Shown here one piece after another: positions 26,849 to 34,761 of a stretch of DNA of 64,000 nt. How positions within the stretch are numbered: the stretch's first letter is position 1; every line of letters starts with the position of its first letter. Both the position numbers and the translations under genes were made by a program. Under the pieces are notes generated by a model. It did not search any database. It saw only the letters and a list, made by a program, of their open reading frames with translations, and was not told the origin of the DNA. Location of the stretch: positions 62,001 through 126,000 of the forward strand of contig DASQFI010000016.1 of assembly GCA_035633215.1 (NCBI GenBank). Reading direction: 5' to 3'. The stretch comes from DASQFI01 sp035633215. GTDB lineage: Bacteria > Acidobacteriota > Vicinamibacteria > Vicinamibacterales > SCN-69-37.

Positions 26849-27886
26849 TCAAGCGCTTCCGGGCGGCCGCGGCCCGACCTCGTTCAGTGCCGGTGCCTGA
26901 CAGCGTGGATCGCGTCGTGACTGCTGTCGTGAACCGGGGCCGGGCGGATCTGGCTGCCCCTCGTACCCTGCGCGGCAGAACCGGGCGCGAAGCGCACGAG
27001 TATCGCGCCCATCACGACAACCACCACGACGCCTGCGGCGAGTCGTCGCGCGCGCGTCGAACTCGAGCGGCGAGGTGAAGGCGCCGAAAGACGAAATCCG
27101 CATGGCCAGATTCGTCGCCGGCGCCCGGCGCCAGCCGGTTAACGCGGCCACCGGTCGCAAGAAGATCGCGCGCGCTCTCGACGAGGACGGCACGCGGATG
27201 GATGGGGAGATGATCGCGCGCTGGCTGATTCGATAGCCGGCCCAGATCAACAGGAGCCCGGCCAGTTCGGTGACGTACAGCACTTCCGTGTACCCCATCC
27301 TCGTGGCGGTACCGCCGATCCCCGGCAGGATGGCGCCAACGGCAATCAGCACGTTGGCGCCGACCCGGTGACGGGTGGCCGGATTCCCGCTGTAGCGCAC
27401 GGCGGAGAGGATCGCGCCGCCGATGAGAAACACGACGGCATACAGATTGATGAACGGGCTGAACCGGCGCACCCAGGGCCACGCCAAGACGCGTCCGGTC
27501 AGCCGGTGCCCTTCCACCTGCGTGTAGTCGATCGGCGACAGCAGCACGGCGGTGGCCGCGATCGCGACCACCGTCAGCAGCGCGGCCGTCAACTGATGCG
27601 CGCGCCGGCGAGGGAGCAGTAGGTATACCGTCCCTTGCGCGAGCGGCGCGCCACCCAGCAACGCCCCTGAGATGTACCACGCTCGAAAGATCGGCTCTCG
27701 CCAGCCGATCAAGGTCGTCAGCGATTCCGTGAGCGTGCCAACGCCATAGATGCCGACGCCGGCCGCCCACCACAGAAGATGCAGGCGATCGGGATGACGC
27801 CGATAACGCCCGAAGATCTCGAACGCAAACGGCACGGTCAGGATCGTCGTGACGACCGGCACATAGTGCACGAGCGATGGAGACAT
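26849..27886 (-). CDS. Seven-helix membrane protein, copy A (altered C-terminus)
   Basis: A 345-residue open frame. Residues 1-217 are a hydrophobic protein with about seven helices (HYVPVVTTILTVPFAFEIF, LLWWAAGVGIYGVGTL, LTAALLTVVAIAATAVLL and others), nearly identical to copy B at 30642-31340 with about a dozen differences by eye. After AGYRIS the two copies diverge completely. The remaining ~125 residues are Arg-rich and look unnatural. In another minus-strand frame, bases about 26900-27065 encode a clean hydrophobic segment (LAAGVVVVVMGAILVRF), so the tail probably represents a frameshifted or different gene. ATG is at 27886. Function is unknown; copy B lies in a TonB-receptor operon. Confidence 0.6.
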   Translation of the reverse strand: MSPSLVHYVPVVTTILTVPFAFEIFGRYRRHPDRLHLLWWAAGVGIYGVGTLTESLTTLIGWREPIFRAWYISGALLGGAPLAQGTVYLLLPRRRAHQLTAALLTVVAIAATAVLLSPIDYTQVEGHRLTGRVLAWPWVRRFSPFINLYAVVFLIGGAILSAVRYSGNPATRHRVGANVLIAVGAILPGIGGTATRMGYTEVLYVTELAGLLLIWAGYRISQRAIISPSIRVPSSSRARAIFLRPVAALTGWRRAPATNLAMRISSFGAFTSPLEFDARATTRRRRRGGCRDGRDTRALRARFCRAGYEGQPDPPGPGSRQQSRRDPRCQAPALNEVGPRPPGSA

Positions 27887-27897
27887 GCGACAGAACT
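27236..27897. repeat. Segmental duplication, copy A (direct repeat flanking island)
   Basis: About 655 bp here are nearly identical, in the same orientation, to about 30689-31350. Similarity starts near AGATCAACAGGAGCCCGGCC in both copies and stops just upstream of the gene start. The two copies bracket the lower-GC island 27.9-30.6 kb. Confidence 0.85.
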
Positions 27898-27948
27898 TTG
27901 ATCACAGCCTTATCTTGCCATTGACATTTGTGTTCAGCGGAGCATCCA

Positions 27949-28305
27949 ATGAAATGGGTGAGCATCGACCGCTCCCGACTATTCGCGCGACTGGTAACTG
28001 CATTTGAGGAGGAGCCCTCATTGACCGAGTTACAGCTTTCACGGAAGTTTAGAGTTCATCGCCACACGGTCGATCGTATCTTTCGTGAGACGACGGGCAA
28101 TTCATTCTTTGAGTGGCGCGACGATTGGAGACATCGCATGGCAAGTGATCTGCTCACGACTCGGCCGGAGCTGTCGATCAAGGAAGTCGCGGTAGCGGTT
28201 GGATTCCAAGGTTCGCCGGGTCTTCGCCACTTTCTCTTGCGACGATGCGGTCTCAACCCAACGCGGATTCGCTCTTCAGGTCGCTCTTCAGGATCGAAGC
28301 GCTGA
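27949..28305 (+). CDS. Stand-alone AraC-type helix-turn-helix protein
   Basis: A 118-residue protein that is essentially only the AraC/XylS double-HTH domain. The first helix-turn-helix is LTELQLSRKFRVHRHTVDRIFRE and the second is LSIKEVAVAVGFQGSPGLRHFLLRRCGLNP, the latter close to the AraC consensus (SI-x2-IA-x2-VGF-x-S-x2-YF-x2-FK-x3-G). There is no sensor or dimerisation domain. ATG at 27949 follows a GCGGAG sequence. It is the first gene on the plus strand of the island and may regulate the Cys-rich peptide gene downstream. Base composition is less GC-rich than its surroundings, suggesting transfer. Confidence 0.75.
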   Translation: MKWVSIDRSRLFARLVTAFEEEPSLTELQLSRKFRVHRHTVDRIFRETTGNSFFEWRDDWRHRMASDLLTTRPELSIKEVAVAVGFQGSPGLRHFLLRRCGLNPTRIRSSGRSSGSKR

Positions 28306-28369
28306 CGTACGGTCGCCCTGGTTGGGGACAACCGATACACATTTGGGACACGAGTTACTTGTTCAGCCA

Positions 28370-28397
28370 TTGCGTTCCGTTCACCGGCGGTGATAAT
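28370..28397 (+). promoter_or_regulatory. Possible sigma70-like promoter for Cys-rich peptide gene
   Basis: TTGCGT at 28370-28375 and GATAAT at 28392-28397, 16 bases apart, lie 50-75 bases upstream of the small secreted peptide gene. A strong GGAGG ribosome-binding site at 28436-28440 sits 5 bases before the ATG. The promoter match is weak on its own. Confidence 0.3.
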
Positions 28398-28445
28398 TGA
28401 CTCATCCCCGGCGGACTGTCTGCATCCTCAGCGCTGGAGGTTTCC

Positions 28446-28739
28446 ATGAACAATTCCTTGGTCAGATGGCTTTTCCTGGCTGTCGCCATGATTACGATGG
28501 CAGGCTGGAATGGTGTTGGGAGTGAAAACATTGGTGCCACCGTCGCCTCCGCCTTGAGCTGCGCGGAGCCCTCGGCCGAGTGCTCGGAGGAGGGCCAGTT
28601 CTGCGGCGAGACACATGAGTTGGTGTGCGGCTACGGCTCAAGCTGCTGTCCTGGAACGCGTTGCGATGGTCCCCAATATCCGGCAAATCCCTGCGACAAC
28701 GATGGAAACCAGTGCCGTTGCGTGATCAGCGGTGATTAG
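28446..28739 (+). CDS. Small secreted 10-cysteine peptide, knottin-like spacing
   Basis: A 97-residue protein with a signal peptide (hydrophobic core WLFLAVAMITMAGW, likely cleavage after about residue 25-37). The mature part of about 60 residues contains ten cysteines. The middle six have spacing C-x7-C-x5-CC-x4-C-x9-C, which fits the inhibitor-cystine-knot (knottin) pattern; two precede and two follow (C-x6-C-x1-C). It is acidic and Gly/Pro-rich (GYGSSCCPGTRC). It would need oxidative folding in the periplasm; a DsbA-like gene follows 115 bp downstream. It could be a secreted toxin, bacteriocin, inhibitor or binding peptide. No family was recognised. ATG is supported by GGAGG at 28436-28440. 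Confidence 0.7.
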   Translation: MNNSLVRWLFLAVAMITMAGWNGVGSENIGATVASALSCAEPSAECSEEGQFCGETHELVCGYGSSCCPGTRCDGPQYPANPCDNDGNQCRCVISGD

Positions 28740-28853
28740 AGTTCGGGAACAGACACGGGCGCTGGGCCGGCGAAATCGTCGGCCGCGCCTGTGAGCTTGG
28801 GAGATTCACTGGCTTCACCAACTAAGGTTAAGACGGGACGTTGACAGCGGCGT

Positions 28854-29573
28854 ATGAGAGTCAGGACAAACGAGCTCACGAATGTCACTTTTGCCGTCGC
28901 GTGCGTCATCATCACCGCTGCAGGCGTGCTTCAACTGTGGGAATGGGCTGAGCGTCGATGGCGTCAGACGGACTCTCCGTTAGCAACGTCCATCTCGGCC
29001 GTTGAGCGCGTTCAAGATGTCGTAATAGATACGCAACATGGAACTGTCCGGCTTTGTGGTGCGCCGCAGGTCGCCCTTGTAGAGTTCTCAGACTTCCAGT
29101 GCCCGTTCTGCGGGCAATATGCACGCGAAACTTATCCGCAGATCATACGAGACTTCGTTGAAACCGGAGTAGCTGCATACGCATTCTTTAACTTCCCACT
29201 GGAACGGATCCATCCGCTTGCGCGTGCGGCCGGAGAATCGGCAGAATGTGCGGGACGCCAGAACAAGTTCTGGGAGATGCACGACATCTTGTTTGCCAGC
29301 CCGTCGGCTGTGACACGGAAAGAACTGCTCGATCACGCTCTTCGGCTCGGCATAGGGCTTGACGCATTCCGCGAATGTTTGGATGGTGGGGCGCCCACCC
29401 GAGTCCGGCAGCAGATTGAGATCGCACATGTTTCGGGTGTTAAGTCGACACCAACTTTTTTCATCGGTCGCCTCGACGCGACCCAAAGGCTGTGGGCTGA
29501 ATACCGAGTGCTCGGCGCTCAGCCATATTCAGTTATCGCCCGTGCGCTCAAAAACGCTCTCGCTGCGAAATGA
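28854..29573 (+). CDS. Membrane-anchored DsbA-like thiol oxidoreductase
   Basis: A 239-residue protein. Residues about 11-28 form an N-terminal membrane anchor (VTFAVACVIITAAGVLQL). The thioredoxin-fold domain begins near 70 with the active site C83-P-F-C86 in FSDFQCPFCGQY. An inserted helical domain covers about 115-185, and KSTPTFFIG near 205 carries the conserved cis-proline. This is the DsbA/Thioredoxin_4 subgroup, acting in the periplasm to form or rearrange disulfides. Two extra cysteines (in SAECAG and RECLDG) are in the helical insert. Its location directly after a 10-Cys secreted peptide gene suggests it helps fold that peptide; this is inference. Confidence 0.85.
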   Translation: MRVRTNELTNVTFAVACVIITAAGVLQLWEWAERRWRQTDSPLATSISAVERVQDVVIDTQHGTVRLCGAPQVALVEFSDFQCPFCGQYARETYPQIIRDFVETGVAAYAFFNFPLERIHPLARAAGESAECAGRQNKFWEMHDILFASPSAVTRKELLDHALRLGIGLDAFRECLDGGAPTRVRQQIEIAHVSGVKSTPTFFIGRLDATQRLWAEYRVLGAQPYSVIARALKNALAAK

Positions 29574-29676
29574 TTGCGGACGCTGAGAACTCGAGAGTAG
29601 GAACCGAGTCAGTCCTGGCTGTGTGCTATGGACTGACTCCCCGGCGTGCGCGAGTTCTCGAACTTCACGATGCCCA

Positions 29677-30546
29677 ATGAAGATTCGACTGGTTGCGGGA
29701 TTCTTGACGCTGACGGTCGCGATGGGTCAGGGAACTGGAGATGACCGACGAGATGCGGTTCTCGATGGTGTTGGTCGCTATATTCGCGAGTATGAGCGGA
29801 CCTTTTCGGCCGTGGTATGCCGCGAGTTTTACGTCCAGCGCCTGCAAGCGGCTGCGGAACTCCAGACGAGACTGCTTCGGTCTGAAGTGGCGCTCATCGC
29901 GCTCGGCGACGCCGAGTGGATTCTATTTCGAGACGTTTATGAAGTAGATGGCCGAGCCGTGCACGATCGCCAGGACCGTCTTACCGCACTCTTCTTGAAG
30001 CCCACTGCCGATCTGGCCCTTCAGGCCAAACGGATACTCGACGAAGGGACTCGTTACAATATCGGCCCTATTACACGGACCCTCAACACACCGACTCAAG
30101 CCCTGGCATTTCTGCGGCCCGAAAACCAAGCACGCTCCAGATTCCGCTTGGGTTCGCGCACAACGGTCGATGGCGTCGAAACTGTTGAACTGCAATTCGA
30201 CGAAATTGCCATGCCGCGGATGATTGGCACACGCGACAACGCTCCAGCAAGTGGACGGTTCTGGATAGTCCCCTCCACGGGGGCTGTTGTGCGGAGCGAG
30301 CTTAGAATTGCGTCGGTTGGAGCGACGGCTGTGGTCAGTGTCAGGTACGGCCAACAGGCAAAGTTCTTGCTATTCGTGCCCATCCTCATGACCGAGTCGT
30401 ACGAACTGGAGGCGGCAACCACTGGCAGCGCGGTCGAGGGATTTCCCGGTCTCAGGTCATCATCCAAGGGCCGAATTGAGGGTCAGGCTTCATACAGCGA
30501 TTGTCGGCAGTTCTCCGTGGACACCGCGACCATCTTCCGACGCTAG
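29677..30546 (+). CDS. Hypothetical exported protein of the island
   Basis: A 289-residue protein. ATG at 29677 gives a signal peptide (MKIRLVAGFLTLTVAMGQG), which is better than the upstream in-frame start at 29623. The mature part begins with a helical stretch (VLDGVGRYIREYERTFSAVVCREFYVQRLQ), then a beta-rich region with EWILFRDVYEVDGRAVHDRQDRL, FRLGSRTTVDGVETVELQFDE and ASGRFWIVPSTGAVVRSEL. That strand pattern is reminiscent of LolA/outer-membrane-lipoprotein-sorting-like domains and of uncharacterised acidobacterial exported proteins. Two cysteines are present. Function is unknown. Base composition resembles the rest of the island. Confidence 0.6.
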   Translation: MKIRLVAGFLTLTVAMGQGTGDDRRDAVLDGVGRYIREYERTFSAVVCREFYVQRLQAAAELQTRLLRSEVALIALGDAEWILFRDVYEVDGRAVHDRQDRLTALFLKPTADLALQAKRILDEGTRYNIGPITRTLNTPTQALAFLRPENQARSRFRLGSRTTVDGVETVELQFDEIAMPRMIGTRDNAPASGRFWIVPSTGAVVRSELRIASVGATAVVSVRYGQQAKFLLFVPILMTESYELEAATTGSAVEGFPGLRSSSKGRIEGQASYSDCRQFSVDTATIFRR

Positions 30547-30641
30547 CCCGAACCGAACTCACCTTCCGTCCATGGCCGGTACTATCTGCTTCAACGCACC
30601 CGCGCCCTAGTCTCGTCGACACGTGCTGCGGACGGAATAGA

Positions 30642-31340
30642 TCATGTGGGCACCGACGACCTGAACCACGACATCACGCTCATCCGATACCCAGTCCAGA
30701 TCAACAGGAGCCCGGCCAGTTCGGTGACGTACAGCACTTCCGTGTACCCCATCCTCGTGGCGGTACCGCCGATCCCCGGCAGGATGGCGCCAACGGCAAT
30801 CAGCACGTTGGCGCGAACACGATGACGGGTGGCCGGATTTCCGCTGTAGCGCACGGCGGAGAGGATCGCGCCGCCGATCAGAAACACGACGGCGTACAGA
30901 TTGATGAACGGGCTGAACCGGCGCACCCAGGGCCACGCGAAGACGCGTCCGGTCAGCCGGTGCCCTTCCACCTGCGTGTAGTCGATCGGCGAGAGCAGTA
31001 CGGCGGTGGCCGCGATCGCGACCACCGCCAGCAGCGCGGCCGTCAACAGATGCGCGCGCGGGCGAGGGAGCAGCAGATACACCGTCCCCTGCGCGAGCGG
31101 CGCGCCTCCCAGCAGCGCCCCTGAGATGTACCACACCCGAAAGATCGGCTCCCGCCAGCCGATCAGGGTCGTCAGGGATTCCGTGAGCGTGCCAACGCCG
31201 TAGATGGCGACGCCGGCCGCCCACCACAGGAGATGCAGGCGATCGGGATGACGCCGATAGCGTCTGAAGATCTCGATCGCAAACGGCACGGTCAGGATCG
31301 TCGTGACGACCGGCACGTAGTGCACGAGCGATGGAGACAC
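30642..31340 (-). CDS. Seven-helix membrane protein, copy B
   Basis: A 232-residue hydrophobic protein with about seven helices. Its first 217 residues are nearly identical to copy A at 26849-27886; its short tail (MSVMSWFRSSVPT) is different. It starts with GTG one base after the stop of the TonB-dependent receptor gene, so it is translationally coupled to it and is probably the original of the two copies. No catalytic motif was seen. The coupling suggests an inner-membrane partner in uptake or sensing of the receptor ligand. Confidence 0.75.
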   Translation of the reverse strand: MSPSLVHYVPVVTTILTVPFAIEIFRRYRRHPDRLHLLWWAAGVAIYGVGTLTESLTTLIGWREPIFRVWYISGALLGGAPLAQGTVYLLLPRPRAHLLTAALLAVVAIAATAVLLSPIDYTQVEGHRLTGRVFAWPWVRRFSPFINLYAVVFLIGGAILSAVRYSGNPATRHRVRANVLIAVGAILPGIGGTATRMGYTEVLYVTELAGLLLIWTGYRMSVMSWFRSSVPT

Positions 31341-31350
31341 GTCAGAACGA
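30689..31350. repeat. Segmental duplication, copy B (direct repeat flanking island)
   Basis: Partner of the copy at 27236-27897: same orientation, nearly identical over about 655 bp, with ends coinciding at the gene start and at the codons for GYR(I/M)S. The distance between repeat starts is about 3.45 kb. Confidence 0.85.
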
Positions 31351-33987
31351 CCCGACGCTCAGTCCCAGCGTCACGCTCCGGCCGCGCGCCGGCGCGAACT
31401 GGAAGTGTTCGCGGTAGAACCGATTCGACAGGTTCTCCACGGCGAACGTGAGTCGCAGACGGTCCCGCACCCGCGTGAGCGACCAGCCCGCGCCGATCCG
31501 GTGCAGGACGAACCCGTCGAGCGAGAGCAGGTCCTGCGCGATCAGGAACGGCGACTGGAGCAGCGTCTCGGCGACGCGCGTGACCTCGGTCTGCCCGCGC
31601 ACGCCGTACTCGACCCACCAGCGTCCGCGCGATTCGGTGAATCGGGCGGCGCCCAGGATCTTCACCGGCGTGATGTTGTCGGCAGGCGTGCCGTCGAGCG
31701 ACTGACCCGTCAGCGGGTCCACGCCGCGGACGATCGTGCCGTGCGTGAACGCCGCCGCTCCCGCGAGCGACAGCACGCCGGATCGCAGCGCCACCGGCGC
31801 TTCGACCGACACCTCGAGGCCGCGAATCCGCACATCGGCGTAGTTCGTGGCCTGCGCCAGCGGTCCGCGCGGCGTGGCGGCGACGACGAGATCCTGCGCG
31901 ATGAAGTCATCGTACGAATTGACGAAGACGTACGCGCCGCCCGTGATCCGCCCGGCGCGGAATTTCGCGCCGAGATCGAGATTGGTCCCGGTCTCGGGCT
32001 TCACGAGCACGTTCGGCGCGATGCTGCCGATCGTCGCCGGACCCGCGAACAGCATCTCCTCGAGGTTCGGGTGCCGGTAGCTCCGGCCGACGCGCACGAA
32101 CGGGTTGATCCGGCCGCCGGCATTGAGGAGCACGCCCACGTCGCCAGTCAGGGCCGTCCGGGTGTACGTCGCGCCATTCGGATCGGGCAACGTCGCAGGA
32201 TCGATCGCGGGCGTCGCGCCGCCGACGACTGCGGCGATGTCATATCCCGGCGTGGGATCGGTCGCGATCCGGTAGAAATCGGCGCGGACGCCGGCGATCA
32301 CCAGCACGCTCGGACGGAGACGCCACTCGTCCTGCACGAAGAGGCCCAGGTCCCGGAACGTCGCGTCAGGCACGCGCACCGGCTCGTCCACGGCCGGCGC
32401 ACCGAGCACGATCGGCTCCGGGAAGACCACCGGTCCCGGCCCGGTTGGGCCGGGTACGACCAGCCCAACCATCGTCGTCGTCGTCGTCGTGCGTCGATTG
32501 TCGCTGCTACGATCGCGATAGACGGTGAGCCCAGCGGTAAGAAGATGACGTTCGGCCGGCACGAGCACGCCCTGGATGTCGACGCCGGGCGTCCATACCC
32601 GCTGCTCCGTCTCGGAGTGGATGTTCAGACGCAGGACGCTGATCGGAAACCGCACGCCGGGCGTCGGCGCCGCGAACTGCACGGGCAGGACGTTATCCAG
32701 GAGCCGCTCCGTGCGCTGGTAGTACGCGGTCAGCGACACGCTCGCGAGCCACGGCGTGACCGCACGAACCTCGTAGCGTCCGGAGACGCGATCCAGGTTG
32801 CTGTGCGGCAGCGACGTCGCGTTGAAGAAAAACGGATCGACGAAGTCCGGAAAGCCGACGTCGTTCATGCGCCGGCGCTGGTATCGCAGCCGCAGCGTCT
32901 GCCGCTCGTTCAGCGCGACCACCGACGAGGCGTTCACGAAATTGCCCCGGGCCTGCGAGTTCAACACCTCGTCGTCGGTCCGGACGAACGGCGCGTTGAA
33001 AGGATCGGGAAACGCGCGGAACGAGACGCCGAGGTTGGCGTCGGCGACCGAGTCGAGCTGCCGCAGCGCCCCGGACGCGAACAGCGGCCGCGTGTCCTCG
33101 ACGTCGAATCCGCCGCTGCGGTAGTTGTCGAACCGTTCGGCGCCGCCTTGCACGCGGACGGCGTACCTGGGCGCGGTCACGCCCATGGTCAGTGTTCCGC
33201 GCCGGCCCTGTTCGTTCGAGCTGTAGTAACCATCGAAGCCGTACAGGAATCGCCGGGTGTCGGTGAACGCCGGTTCATTGGTGACGATGTTGATCGTGCC
33301 CGCGAGGGCGTCGGAGCCGTACATCAATGTGCCCGCGCCGTTCACGATCTCGAGCCGACTGATCACGTCCGTCGAGATCAGACCGACCTCGGCGCCGGTG
33401 CGGTCCGTGGCTTGCCGCGCCGTGTTCAGACGCTCGCCGTCCACGAGCACCAGCAGGCGCGTCGAGTCGAGCCCGCGCAGACGCGGACGGACGCCGAACG
33501 GCCCATTGCCGACGGGCGTGATGTTGACGACCGCCGCCAGCGCGTCGCCGGTCGAGAGCGGGTTCGACTGCGCCACCGCATCTGCCGTAAGCGTCTCGAC
33601 GTGAAGAGGGATTTCACGAATCTCCCGGTCGGCCCGGGCAGCGGTCACGCTCGCCTCCGCTCTGAGGCCGGCGAGCTCGAGCGGCAGCGGCACGTCGATC
33701 TTCTGATCGGCGCGCACGATGACGACCGTGCGCACGGCGTCGGAAAAACCACGATGGGAAGCGATGACCAGGAACGTGCCAACCGATGCCGCCTCGAGCT
33801 GGTACCGGCCGTCGGCGCCAGCTTGAACCGCGATTTCCTTTCCGGTCGCCACGTCGCGCAGCACGACGCGCGCGCCCGGGAGCACGGCGCCGGTCGCGTC
33901 CGACACGACGCCAGTGATGGTGGCAGCCTCGGCGGGTGATCCCGCCAGGACGGCCGCGAGCAGAAACACGAACACTTTCATACGCAT
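31342..33987 (-). CDS. TonB-dependent receptor with carboxypeptidase-like N-terminal domain
   Basis: An 881-residue outer-membrane receptor. The signal peptide is MRMKVFVFLLAAVLAGSPAEA. Residues about 23-110 form a carboxypeptidase-regulatory-like domain (TITGVVSDATGAVLPGARVVL). The plug follows with VAQSNPLSTGDALAAVVNITPV, RLRGLDSTRLLVLVDGERL and GAGTLMYGSDALAGTINI, the classic TonB plug signature. A 22-strand barrel follows and ends with VTLGLSVGSF. The DG(E/V)RLN and YGSDA motifs are nearer to siderophore/cobalamin/heme receptors than to the Oar group, so metal or cofactor uptake is likely. ATG at 33987 is supported by GGAG seven bases upstream; the longer frame would read into repeats. 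Confidence 0.9.
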   Translation of the reverse strand: MRMKVFVFLLAAVLAGSPAEAATITGVVSDATGAVLPGARVVLRDVATGKEIAVQAGADGRYQLEAASVGTFLVIASHRGFSDAVRTVVIVRADQKIDVPLPLELAGLRAEASVTAARADREIREIPLHVETLTADAVAQSNPLSTGDALAAVVNITPVGNGPFGVRPRLRGLDSTRLLVLVDGERLNTARQATDRTGAEVGLISTDVISRLEIVNGAGTLMYGSDALAGTINIVTNEPAFTDTRRFLYGFDGYYSSNEQGRRGTLTMGVTAPRYAVRVQGGAERFDNYRSGGFDVEDTRPLFASGALRQLDSVADANLGVSFRAFPDPFNAPFVRTDDEVLNSQARGNFVNASSVVALNERQTLRLRYQRRRMNDVGFPDFVDPFFFNATSLPHSNLDRVSGRYEVRAVTPWLASVSLTAYYQRTERLLDNVLPVQFAAPTPGVRFPISVLRLNIHSETEQRVWTPGVDIQGVLVPAERHLLTAGLTVYRDRSSDNRRTTTTTTMVGLVVPGPTGPGPVVFPEPIVLGAPAVDEPVRVPDATFRDLGLFVQDEWRLRPSVLVIAGVRADFYRIATDPTPGYDIAAVVGGATPAIDPATLPDPNGATYTRTALTGDVGVLLNAGGRINPFVRVGRSYRHPNLEEMLFAGPATIGSIAPNVLVKPETGTNLDLGAKFRAGRITGGAYVFVNSYDDFIAQDLVVAATPRGPLAQATNYADVRIRGLEVSVEAPVALRSGVLSLAGAAAFTHGTIVRGVDPLTGQSLDGTPADNITPVKILGAARFTESRGRWWVEYGVRGQTEVTRVAETLLQSPFLIAQDLLSLDGFVLHRIGAGWSLTRVRDRLRLTFAVENLSNRFYREHFQFAPARGRSVTLGLSVGSF

Positions 33988-34041
33988 GATGACACTCCGA
34001 ATAAGAAATGAGGCTTCGACAAGCGCGCCGGTCGCGGCCCG

Positions 34042-34090
34042 CCAAGGCCAAAGGCCGAAGGCCATAGGCCGAAGGCCATAGGCCGAAGCA
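34042..34090. repeat. Heptanucleotide tandem repeat (GGCCGAA/GGCCATA units)
   Basis: Six to seven 7-base units alternate GGCCGAA and GGCCATA (after GGCCAAA) upstream of the TonB-dependent receptor gene. Confidence 0.65.
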
Positions 34091-34131
34091 AAACGCGATG
34101 GCGCGCAAGCGCCTTGACGTGCGTGTAGGGA

Positions 34132-34145
34132 CCGGCTTCAGCCGG
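34132..34145. terminator. CCGGC-TTCA-GCCGG hairpin
   Basis: A perfect 5-bp stem with a TTCA tetraloop, preceded by GTAGG as in the hairpin at 25946-25965. It lies between the membrane-protein gene at 34182 and the receptor gene. Confidence 0.4.
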
Positions 34146-34151
34146 CCTGAC

Positions 34152-34188
34152 TCTAAGTTCTGAGTTCTAAGTTCTGAGTTCTCAGTTT
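34152..34188. repeat. Heptanucleotide tandem repeat (TAAGTTC/TGAGTTC units)
   Basis: Units TAAGTTC, TGAGTTC, TAAGTTC, TGAGTTC, TCAGTTT run in 7-base phase up to the end of the next minus-strand gene. Confidence 0.65.
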
Positions 34189-34667
34189 CCCTGAGGCGGC
34201 GGTCGAGGAGCGAATTGAAGGAGCCCGTATCCGGACAAGGGCCTGATGCGGGACTGATTGAAGGCGATACGAAGTGATCGTCCGCCGGGGACGATTTGGC
34301 GACGGACTCGCGTGCGTCCGAGCGCCCACGCCAACCTGAAGGCGGCGCCGGACGCGACGAGGAGCTGAGTGAAAGTCGCGACGAATTCCGGAAGCGCGGG
34401 CTCGCCGAGCCCTTCGATGCCGCGCGCCGCCGCCGGTCCGTGCAGCAGCGCCGCAAGCAGCCAGATCGCCACCGCTTTTCGGCCGCGGAAGATCGACGCA
34501 CCCTGCCGGCGCAACCCGGCGAGCGCCCCGACGAGCGCGCCTGCGAACAGCCAGCGCAGGATCAGCGCTGGATCGGCGAGCTGGCCGTCCCAGGCCTGAC
34601 CGGCGAACAGCCAGACGTGGAACAGCGCGAGCAATGCGCCGGCGGTGAGAAGGACTCGGCGGATCAT
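34182..34667 (-). CDS. Small membrane protein upstream of TonB receptor
   Basis: A 161-residue protein with about three hydrophobic segments: VLLTAGALLALFHVWLFAG at the N-terminus, LILRWLFAGALVGALAGL, and AVAIWLLAALLHGPAA followed by a weaker segment near ATFTQLLVASGAAFRLAW. The C-terminal third is basic and polar. No family was recognised. It precedes the TonB-dependent receptor gene on the same strand but is separated by about 195 bp of repeats and a hairpin, so co-transcription is doubtful. The ATG at 34667 gives a plausible signal-anchor N-terminus. Confidence 0.6.
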   Translation of the reverse strand: MIRRVLLTAGALLALFHVWLFAGQAWDGQLADPALILRWLFAGALVGALAGLRRQGASIFRGRKAVAIWLLAALLHGPAAARGIEGLGEPALPEFVATFTQLLVASGAAFRLAWALGRTRVRRQIVPGGRSLRIAFNQSRIRPLSGYGLLQFAPRPPPQGN

Positions 34668-34761
34668 TCGGTCTCTCAGTATATGAAAGTACGTAGGGCG
34701 GACTGGTTTCTAGGTCCGCCCAACGCTGATTTAGAAACCAATCCGCGCGACGTCGGGGAAT

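Noticed and set aside
31405..33939. An 844-codon open frame on the plus strand opposite the TonB receptor
   Set aside because: The opposite strand encodes a complete receptor with plug and barrel signatures. The antisense frame is Arg/His-rich and has no recognisable fold.
3570..34188. Short tandem repeats considered as a CRISPR array
   Set aside because: The repeats are direct 7-base units without spacers of constant length, and no cas genes are present.
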